The notes under the pieces are model-generated. The model was not told the origin of the DNA and made no database searches. It worked only from the letters and a program-made list of their open reading frames with translations. 13,104 bases of DNA from an uncultured Eggerthellaceae bacterium (lineage in GTDB: Bacteria > Actinomycetota > Coriobacteriia > Coriobacteriales > Eggerthellaceae), in the NCBI GenBank assembly GCA_910589135.1, contig CAJUSL010000008.1:25202-38305 (forward strand), written 5' to 3'. The stretch's first letter is position 1. Each line of letters starts with the position of its first letter. This document shows positions 6,413 to 11,584 of this stretch, in pieces. A program made the translations under genes and the position numbers.

Positions 6413-6922
6413 ATGACGGTCGGCCAGGAGACACTGCGCATGCGCTGCGGCATCGGGATGGACGTGCACGCCTTCGCTGCCGCGGAGGACGGACGCAGGC
6501 TCGTCATCGGCGGCGTCGACGTTCCCTACGAGCGCGGCCTTGCCGGCCACTCAGACGCCGACGTGCTGGCCCATGCCATCGCCGACGCGCTTCTGGGGGC
6601 CGCCCGCATCGGCGACATCGGCAAGCTGTTCCCCGACACCGACCCCGCCTTCAAGGACGCCGACTCGCTGGTGCTGCTGGCGCAGGCGTCGCAGGCGGTC
6701 CGCGACGCCGGCTTCGCCATAGCGGACGTCGACTCGGTCGTTGCCGCGCAGGCGCCCAAGCTGTCCCCCTATCGCGACGAGATGCGCGCGAACCTGGCGG
6801 ATGCCATGGGCGTTCCCATCGACAGCGTGGGGGTGAAGGCCACCACCACCGAACGCCTCGGCTTCGAAGGCCGTGGCGAAGGCATCACCGCCTACGCCAC
6901 CTGCATTCTCCTGCGCACATAA
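6413..6922 (+). CDS. ispF: 2-C-methyl-D-erythritol 2,4-cyclodiphosphate synthase
   Basis: IspF cyclises CDP-methylerythritol 2-phosphate to MEcPP with loss of CMP, two steps after IspD. All family blocks are visible: GIGMDVHAF with zinc ligands Asp17 and His19, GHSDADVLAH with zinc ligand His54, GDIGKLFPDTDP, AAQAPKLSPY, and KATTTERLGFEGRGEGI. It has 169 residues, close to the usual 155-165. ATG 6413 is supported by GGAG at 6401-6404 (eight-base spacer) overlapping the ispD stop. ATG 6440 (residue 10) would give the canonical IspF N-terminus and has AGGAG ten bases upstream, so the start is uncertain by nine residues. Cotranscribed with ispD. No oddity in the catalytic residues. Confidence 0.96.
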   Translation: MTVGQETLRMRCGIGMDVHAFAAAEDGRRLVIGGVDVPYERGLAGHSDADVLAHAIADALLGAARIGDIGKLFPDTDPAFKDADSLVLLAQASQAVRDAGFAIADVDSVVAAQAPKLSPYRDEMRANLADAMGVPIDSVGVKATTTERLGFEGRGEGITAYATCILLRT

Positions 6923-6926
6923 GGGA

Positions 6927-6995
6927 CGCGACAGGCCGTTCGCCTTCGACGCATGAAGGCGCTTCGCAGCGTAGAAGCCTAGCCGGCCCGTCGCG
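6927..6995. terminator. Structured convergent spacer: outer stem enclosing hairpins
   Basis: Twelve bases at 6927-6938 (CGCGACAGGCCG) pair with 6984-6995 (CGGCCCGTCGCG) with one A-C mismatch. The enclosed stretch holds a perfect seven-bp hairpin CGCCTTC/GAAGGCG (6941-6947 with 6955-6961) and a second stem CTTC/GAAG (6962-6965 with 6974-6977). The whole could fold as a three-way junction filling almost the entire gap between ispF and the flippase gene. It is probably a bidirectional terminator or RNA 3'-end structure. No T-run follows on either strand. Confidence 0.5.
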
Positions 6996-8822
6996 CTAGC
7001 GGTCTCTGCCGGTGCGGCGGCGCATGACCTCGGCACGGCGTTCGCGCTCGGCGCGGATCTCGCTGGGAAGCGGGCGCGCGGGCGGCTCTTCCACTTCCTC
7101 GAGCTCTTCCTGATCGTCGATGCCGGCATCGGCCGGGTCGATCAGCTCGAGGAACGTAGGCCGCTCGGACGCACCGTGCTCGGCATCTTCGCCCGCATGG
7201 CGCCCCGCATGCACGCCTGCGCCTTCGCGCACATCGGCGCCTTCGCCCGCAGCGGAGTAGCGCCCCGTGCCGCGCGCCAGGTCGCGCCTGATGCGGAAGT
7301 ACTCCCACACGAGCAGCACGAACAGGATGCTCTCGATGATGACGTAGCTCAGCACCGCGCCTTCGAGTTCGGCGTAATGCACGAGCAGGTACGGAATGAA
7401 CAGCGAGAAGCCGAAGGTGACCAGGTAGAGCACCGTCACGTCCCTCTGGCGGCGCATGATGGTGATGACCTGGTAGATGAAGTCGATGGCCGCCGTGATG
7501 CCACCGGTGAGCAGCATCAGGAACAAAAGACCCCTGAACTGGGCGAAGTCGATGCCGTACAGGAAGCTCATGACGGGGATGCCCACCCACGCCATGATGC
7601 CGCACGCAACGCCCGTGATGGCGGCGATCACCAGGAAGATGACCACGAGCAGCATGTTGAACTTGGTGCGCTTCGACGCGTCCTGCCAAACGCCGGCCAT
7701 GCGCAGCAGCAGCGGCTTGTACACCAGCTGCGACACGATGAGGATCATCTGCGCCGGGAAGTAGATCGCGTTGTAGTACAGCTGGTTGTCGTAGGGAAGC
7801 GCGTCCTCCATCACGAACTTCGGCATGTTCTCGATGACGTTGAACAGGAACAGCGCGAGGAACAGCGGCGCGCACACCTTGAACAGCCCGACGAAGCTCG
7901 CAAACGAGAACGGGCTGGACGGCGGCGCCTCCATCAGCGTGAGCGGCCAGGTGAACACCACGAACGTGATGGCGGCCACGATGGCCATGGCGTAGCAGGC
8001 GACGGTGGCGTTGCGCGTGATCAGCAGCGCGACGGAGAAGACCACCAGCGCCAAGGCCGACCGCAGCGTCTGCGAGATGCCCGCCAGGTACAGCTTGTCG
8101 ACCTGCTGCAGGCGCCCTTCGTACACGTCGGCCAGCGCGTCGATGAACTTGTACAGGATGACAGCCATGGAGATGTTGAACATCTCGTCGCTGTAGCCGC
8201 GGATCGAGCAGTACGCCCAGCCCACCAGCAGCATGAGAATGCACGTCGCCCACCGGTTGGCCTGGTAGTCCTTGAACGAATGCTCCATCGTCGTGTCCGA
8301 CACCTGGTAGGTGCGCACGCCGAAGTTGCCGACGAACATGAGCAGCAGGCCCACCACGAACGCCATGGAAATCATGCCCGCCTGCTCGACGCCCACCAGC
8401 TGCGTGGACACCATGGTGACCACGGGGAACACCAGCGCCCACACGCCGCTTCCGATGGAGTTCCACACGAAGTCGCGCGTGGTGCGGTGCGGCGCGTAGA
8501 TGGCCTCGGCCTCGGAGAGCCCCTCGCCTTTCATGGCGCCGACGACGCGGTCGAACCACTGGTTCACCACTCGGGCGATGAAGTTCTGCTTGTGGGGCCG
8601 CGGCTCGGGCCTGCCGCCGACGTCATCGGCCGCGGCTGTCGTCCGCCGCGCCGTCCCTCGGCGCGCAAGCCGCCCCTCCGGGCGAGCGCCTTCGTCCGCG
8701 CGCCCGACACGCGCAGGAGCGCGACGGCGACGTGGATTGTGGTCGGTGCCGTTGGTTGAATTGTCCGCGTCTTCGTCTATGTTGCGTATGCGACGGTTCA
8801 ACTTTACGTCTGCGTCCTTCAC
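6996..8822 (-). CDS. Polysaccharide flippase-like membrane protein (Wzx/MATE superfamily) with long charged tails
   Basis: A protein of up to 608 residues. The middle (about 118-510) has roughly twelve hydrophobic segments spaced as in Wzx/RfbX-type exporters, which flip lipid-linked sugar units across the cytoplasmic membrane for capsule or wall polysaccharide. Segments such as FVWNSIGSGVWALVFPVV and the GNFGVRTYQVSD loop resemble that family. Two parts are unusual. The first 117 residues are polar, with an Arg/Pro/Ala-rich low-complexity stretch at 30-76. The last 95 or so residues form an acidic then basic tail (QEELEEVEEPP, RAERERRAEVMRRR). Typical Wzx proteins have about 400-500 residues and short tails. 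The start is GTG 8822 with no clear ribosome site; ATG 8534 (residue 97) is an alternative removing most of the N-terminal tail. No glycosyltransferase gene is adjacent, so the substrate is unknown. Confidence 0.8.
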   Translation of the reverse strand: MKDADVKLNRRIRNIDEDADNSTNGTDHNPRRRRAPARVGRADEGARPEGRLARRGTARRTTAAADDVGGRPEPRPHKQNFIARVVNQWFDRVVGAMKGEGLSEAEAIYAPHRTTRDFVWNSIGSGVWALVFPVVTMVSTQLVGVEQAGMISMAFVVGLLLMFVGNFGVRTYQVSDTTMEHSFKDYQANRWATCILMLLVGWAYCSIRGYSDEMFNISMAVILYKFIDALADVYEGRLQQVDKLYLAGISQTLRSALALVVFSVALLITRNATVACYAMAIVAAITFVVFTWPLTLMEAPPSSPFSFASFVGLFKVCAPLFLALFLFNVIENMPKFVMEDALPYDNQLYYNAIYFPAQMILIVSQLVYKPLLLRMAGVWQDASKRTKFNMLLVVIFLVIAAITGVACGIMAWVGIPVMSFLYGIDFAQFRGLLFLMLLTGGITAAIDFIYQVITIMRRQRDVTVLYLVTFGFSLFIPYLLVHYAELEGAVLSYVIIESILFVLLVWEYFRIRRDLARGTGRYSAAGEGADVREGAGVHAGRHAGEDAEHGASERPTFLELIDPADAGIDDQEELEEVEEPPARPLPSEIRAERERRAEVMRRRTGRDR

Positions 8823-8845
8823 AGTGTCTTTTTTGTGTGTTTCAT

Positions 8846-8853
8846 ACTATAAT
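8846..8853. promoter_or_regulatory. Overlapping -10 boxes in the divergent flippase / membrane-protein region
   Basis: The sequence ACTATAAT gives a perfect rightward TATAAT (8848-8853) and a leftward TATAGT (8851 to 8846, five of six). Leftward transcription would start about 17 bases before the GTG at 8822. Rightward transcription would start just before a small open frame at 8866. Surrounding bases (about 8830-8935) are A/T-rich against a G/C-rich background, as expected for a promoter. No good -35 is visible in either direction. Confidence 0.45.
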
Positions 8854-8865
8854 TCTGTGAACTGC

Positions 8866-8952
8866 ATGTCTTGCTGCGAAATGCAAATGCAACAGAAAAG
8901 TAATAGTACCATGCAAGAGAATGGAGCGGTTGTGCTGGGACTGAGGGGGTAG
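8866..8952 (+). CDS. Possible 28-residue leader ORF
   Basis: ATG 8866 opens a 28-codon frame (MSCCEMQMQQKSNSTMQENG then AVVLGLRG) ending in TAG at 8950-8952. It starts 12 bases after a perfect TATAAT, so it could be read from a leaderless or nearly leaderless transcript; there is no ribosome-binding site. Its stop codon lies in the loop of a G/C-rich hairpin (8943-8963), an arrangement seen in leader-peptide control, but no codon run suggests an amino-acid attenuator. Its sequence matches nothing I know. It may well be non-coding promoter DNA. Confidence 0.18.
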   Translation: MSCCEMQMQQKSNSTMQENGAVVLGLRG

Positions 8953-8963
8953 CTCCGCCCCTC
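8943..8963 (+). other. G/C-rich hairpin upstream of the Pro-rich membrane protein
   Basis: GAGGGG (8943-8948) pairs with CCCCTC (8958-8963) around a nine-base loop that holds the stop of the small ORF. It lies 26 bases before ATG 8990. It could be an attenuator-like stem, an operator, or chance G/C pairing; there is no T-run. Confidence 0.3.
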
Positions 8964-8973
8964 TCTGCTGACG

Positions 8974-8979
8974 TATACA
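8974..8979 (+). promoter_or_regulatory. -10-like TATACA just before ATG 8990
   Basis: TATACA (five of six to the -10 consensus) ends ten bases before the ATG at 8990, and no ribosome-binding site lies between. A start point at 8986-8990 would give a leaderless or nearly leaderless message. No -35 match is seen at 17-18 bases. Confidence 0.3.
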
Positions 8980-8989
8980 CACTTGAACC

Positions 8990-10399
8990 ATGCCTTACGG
9001 TCCGCAAAACACACCGGGTCCAAGCCAGCAGCCGCCCCGTCCGGGGCAGCCTGTACCGCCATACCAGTCGGGGCGCATCCCGATGCCCCAGAATCCAAGC
9101 CAGTCAGGGCAAATTCCCCCCGTCGCGCAACCCTACCAGTCGGGCCAGATCCCGCCTGTCCAAGTGCCGCAGCAGCCGTACCCCGCCGCCCAGCAGACGG
9201 CACCCCTGCCGGTCATGCACGCACCGACCGTCGGGCAGGTAACCGGCGCGCACATTCCCTCCCAGCGCGCGGGCGGCACGAGCAACCTGCTGCGCATCGG
9301 CATCATCGCGGCCATCGCGGCGGCGCTCGTGCTGATCGTGTCGCTCGTCCTGGTCATCTTCAAGCCCTTCGGCCTGTTCGAAGAGCAGCTGCAGGTCGAC
9401 CGCCCCTCCACCACGCTGGTCGAAAACGCCTTCGACGACGCCACCATCCCCGAGCCCAACCTGGCCGCGTTCGCCTACGTGGACGACGAGGGGCTGAAAA
9501 GGACGTCGCTTTCGGGCTACAAGGCCGGCGAAGTGCAGTACAACAAGTCGGACGGCTCGACCGAAGCCTACTGCGAAGCCTCCGCCGAGGCCGAGTACGA
9601 GAACAACTCGGTGCTGGTGCGCCAACCGCTCACCATGCGCATGAACTACGACAAGCAGGCCCAGGAATGGAAGCCCGGCAACGTGCGCGAGGGCAGCATT
9701 TCCGCAGAGCCGGAAGGGCCGGCCGACATCGACGCCATCACCGAGAACTTCCTGAACATCCTGAAGACCCACGACGCGCAGATCGCCGCCCTGTACGTGG
9801 GCGCCGAAGTGACCGCCACGTCGACGCTGACCGCCAAGGGGGGCACGGCGGTGTTCACGGCCACCAAGACCGAAGGCGACGCCACGAAAACCTGCACCGC
9901 CAACACCGACGTCGTCTGGAACGACACGAGCGGCTGGAGCGTGGACATCACGTCCGTTGCGGGCGACATCGAGCCTCCCGCAACCGAAGAGACGCAGCCG
10001 CCGGCCGAGGAGCCTCCCGCCGAGATCGTCACGCCCGAGCCGGTGCCCCCCTCCAACGATTCCTCGGGGTCCGGCAACGGGGGCTCGGGCTCAGGCTCGG
10101 GTTCGGGCTCAGGCTCGGGCAACACGGGCGACGGGGCCACCATGGGGCTCGTCTGCTTCACCGGCGAGCTGGTCGAGGTGCCGGGAACCATCCATTTCGA
10201 CAACTCGGGCGCCATCCTGCTGAAGACCGACGCCCGCTACCGCGTCATCCTGGACGGGCGCACCTATGTGGTCGACTACTTCGAAATCAACGCGAGCGGC
10301 AGCTGGCACAACGGGCAGCGCGTCGTCATCATCGGCGAAATCTCCTACCGGGGGGCCGTGGCCAACGCGCCGCTGTTCATCAACGCCAACTACAAGTAG
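8990..10399 (+). CDS. Pro-rich single-pass membrane protein with extracytoplasmic domains (unknown)
   Basis: A 469-residue protein I do not recognise as a named family. Residues 1-92 are cytoplasmic-type low complexity, rich in Pro, Gln and Gly, with three copies of a YQSGQIP-like unit (about 24-31, 36-44, 48-56). One transmembrane helix spans about 103-124 and is preceded by Arg. The outer part follows: an alpha/beta domain at about 130-325 (AFAYVDDEGLK, then a TSTLTAKGGTAVFTATKTEG strand pair), a Pro/Glu-rich then Ser-Gly repeat linker (about 325-378), and a compact C-terminal domain (about 382-469, GELVEVPGTIHFDNSGAILL onward) that looks like a small beta-barrel such as an OB-fold. The topology suggests a wall- or substrate-facing envelope protein whose inner tail may recruit partners. 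ATG 8990 has no ribosome site but a -10-like box ten bases upstream. The gene is divergent from the flippase. Confidence 0.85.
   Translation: MPYGPQNTPGPSQQPPRPGQPVPPYQSGRIPMPQNPSQSGQIPPVAQPYQSGQIPPVQVPQQPYPAAQQTAPLPVMHAPTVGQVTGAHIPSQRAGGTSNLLRIGIIAAIAAALVLIVSLVLVIFKPFGLFEEQLQVDRPSTTLVENAFDDATIPEPNLAAFAYVDDEGLKRTSLSGYKAGEVQYNKSDGSTEAYCEASAEAEYENNSVLVRQPLTMRMNYDKQAQEWKPGNVREGSISAEPEGPADIDAITENFLNILKTHDAQIAALYVGAEVTATSTLTAKGGTAVFTATKTEGDATKTCTANTDVVWNDTSGWSVDITSVAGDIEPPATEETQPPAEEPPAEIVTPEPVPPSNDSSGSGNGGSGSGSGSGSGSGNTGDGATMGLVCFTGELVEVPGTIHFDNSGAILLKTDARYRVILDGRTYVVDYFEINASGSWHNGQRVVIIGEISYRGAVANAPLFINANYK
9059..9157 (+). repeat. Degenerate repeats encoding PYQSGQIPP-like units
   Basis: Three imperfect copies in frame encode PYQSGRIP, PSQSGQIPP and PYQSGQIPP, separated by four or five residues. 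The protein repeats are clearer than the DNA repeats. They lie in the cytoplasmic Pro-rich tail of the membrane protein and may be repeated binding sites, for example for a proline-recognising or phosphopeptide partner; that is inference. Confidence 0.6.
10082..10117 (+). repeat. Hexanucleotide tandem repeat encoding the Gly-Ser linker
   Basis: Six consecutive copies of GGCTCG or a one-base variant encode (GS)6. They form two adjacent 18-bp units differing at one base: GGCTCGGGCTCAGGCTCG, then the same with GGT for the first GGC. Because the period is six bases, gain or loss of units keeps the reading frame and only changes linker length. Confidence 0.8.
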
Positions 10400-10408
10400 G
10401 CGCCAAGT

Positions 10409-10445
10409 GCGGCCGACGCGTGCCGCAAGGCCAACGTCCGGCCGC
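10409..10445 (+). terminator. Hairpin after the membrane protein gene
   Basis: GCGGCCGACG (10409-10418) pairs with CGTCCGGCCGC (10435-10445), leaving one bulged base, around a loop of about 16. It begins ten bases after the TAG at 10399. It could terminate transcription before the aminopeptidase gene, but no T-run follows, so read-through is possible. Confidence 0.35.
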
Positions 10446-10486
10446 CGGCGCACCGCAAGCCATCAATCGGAAGGCAGGGTTGAAGC

Positions 10487-11371
10487 ATGTACGACGGAGA
10501 CATAGAGCTGGGACGCAACGACGCCTGCTGGTGCGGAAGCGGCAAGAAGTACAAGAAGTGCCACATGGAGTTCGACGAACGCCTGCAGCGCCTTGCCGAG
10601 CAGGGCGAGCAGGTGCCCGCCCGGGCCCTGCTGAAGACGCCGCAGGACATCGAGGGCATCAAGCGCAGCGCCGAGGTCAACGTGGGCGTGCTCGACCTGG
10701 TGGCCGAACGCATCGGCGCCGGCGTCGCCACCGAGCAGATCGACCAATGGGTGCACGACTACACGGTCGAGCACGGCGCCATCCCCGCCCCGCTCGACTT
10801 CGAAGGGTATCCGAAGAGCGTGTGCACCTCGGTGAACGAGGTCGTCTGCCACGGCATCCCCGACGAGGACGAGGTGCTGCGCGACGGCGACATCGTCAAC
10901 ATCGACTGCTCCACCGTCAAAGACGGCTACTTCTCGGATTCGTCGCGCATGTTCTGCATCGGGGACGTGTCGCCCGAGAAGGCCGACCTGGTGCGCGTGA
11001 CGAAGGAGGCCGTGGAGGCGGGCCTTGCGGCCGTGAAGCCCTGGGGGCATCTGGGGGACATCGGCGCCGTGGTGAACGCGTACGCCAAGGACCACGGATA
11101 CACCGTCGTGCGCGAGTTCGGAGGCCACGGCATCGGGAACGAGTTCCACGAGGAGCCCTTCGTCAGCTTCGTCACGAAGCCCGGCACCGGCATGGTGCTG
11201 GCCCCCGGGCTTTGCTTCACCATCGAGCCTATGATCAACATGGGCAAGGCGCGCATCGACATGTCCGACCCCAACGGCTGGACCGTGCGCACGAAGGACG
11301 GGCTTCCCACCGCGCAGTGGGAGGTCCAGCTCGTCGTCACCGACGACGGCTACGAGCTGCTCAGCTGGTAG
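10487..11371 (+). CDS. map: Methionine aminopeptidase with N-terminal SEC-C zinc motif
   Basis: A type I methionine aminopeptidase of 294 residues, which removes the initiator Met from new proteins in the cytoplasm. Residues 10-26 form a SEC-C motif (RNDACWCGSGKKYKKCH: Cys14, Cys16, Cys25, His26), a small zinc site shared with SecA and thought to touch the ribosome or partner proteins. The pita-bread catalytic domain follows from about 50. Metal ligands are Asp140 and Asp151 (NIDCSTVKDGYFSD), His214 (GGHGIG), Glu247 (FTIEP) and Glu279 (AQWEV); the substrate-side His122 (CHGIP) is present. The usual AQxEH motif is AQWEV here, so the residue after the last metal ligand is Val instead of His. 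ATG 10487 is preceded by AGGG at 10476-10479, spacer seven. It does not sit with secY, adk or infA in this window, so it may be one of several paralogues. Confidence 0.95.
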   Translation: MYDGDIELGRNDACWCGSGKKYKKCHMEFDERLQRLAEQGEQVPARALLKTPQDIEGIKRSAEVNVGVLDLVAERIGAGVATEQIDQWVHDYTVEHGAIPAPLDFEGYPKSVCTSVNEVVCHGIPDEDEVLRDGDIVNIDCSTVKDGYFSDSSRMFCIGDVSPEKADLVRVTKEAVEAGLAAVKPWGHLGDIGAVVNAYAKDHGYTVVREFGGHGIGNEFHEEPFVSFVTKPGTGMVLAPGLCFTIEPMINMGKARIDMSDPNGWTVRTKDGLPTAQWEVQLVVTDDGYELLSW

Positions 11372-11406
11372 GAAGCGGCAAGGAACGCTCGCCTTTGTCA
11401 CGCCAT

Positions 11407-11421
11407 GGGCGGAAAACGCCC
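11407..11421 (+). terminator. Small hairpin downstream of map
   Basis: GGGCG (11407-11411) and CGCCC (11417-11421) form a perfect five-bp stem with a GAAAA loop, 35 bases after the map stop. It is short and has no following T-run. Possible weak terminator. Confidence 0.3.
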
Positions 11422-11486
11422 TCGCTCCGACGCGTGCCAATTCAACCGTTTCCCATCAGTTCGCTGTCGGCAAGGTAACCCCAGAC

Positions 11487-11504
11487 TGACGCAGCAGTGA
11501 CGCA
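11487..11504 (+). promoter_or_regulatory. Direct repeats TGACGCA upstream of the molybdoenzyme
   Basis: TGACGCA occurs at 11487-11493 and again at 11498-11504, exactly 11 bases apart start to start, about one helical turn. They lie about 80 bases before ATG 11585 and 36 bases upstream of a -10-like TAGGAT. Same-face tandem sites of this kind are typical of activator binding. The regulator is not encoded in the window. Confidence 0.4.
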
Positions 11505-11539
11505 TCGGGCCCGCACGCGCGGCCTTCTTCCCCCTTGGC

Positions 11540-11576
11540 TAGGATTGCTGGCAAGCATCCTTGCCTTCGAAGGAGG
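11540..11576 (+). promoter_or_regulatory. Candidate -10, inverted repeat and strong ribosome site of the molybdoenzyme
   Basis: TAGGAT (11540-11545) is a weak -10 match with no good -35. It is followed by a perfect inverted repeat GGCAAG-CATC-CTTGCC (11550-11565), either an operator near the start point or a 5' hairpin of the message. AAGGAGG at 11570-11576, eight bases before the ATG, is the strongest ribosome-binding site in the window and fixes the start. Confidence 0.45.
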
Positions 11577-11584
11577 AGGGTTCC

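Noticed and set aside
5498..6550. Long minus-strand open frame continuing upstream of trhP
   Set aside because: It is antisense to ispD/ispF, low in protein-like character, and the U32 family start (ELLAPAG) lies at about 5490.
6927..6995. Possible tRNA because of nested stems and a length near 70 bases
   Set aside because: The 12-bp outer stem, lack of a recognisable T-loop and anticodon arm, and only two inner hairpins do not fit a tRNA.
7176..8759. 527-codon plus-strand frame opposite the flippase
   Set aside because: Its composition (runs of His, Gln, Arg, Asp) is that of an antisense shadow of a hydrophobic membrane protein in high-GC DNA.
10082..10117. Short tandem repeats as a CRISPR-like array
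   Set aside because: They are contiguous six-base units in frame within a coding sequence, with no spacers.
8983..11478. 831-codon plus-strand frame spanning two genes
   Set aside because: It is Arg/Gly/His-rich and contradicts the well-supported frames of the membrane protein and methionine aminopeptidase.
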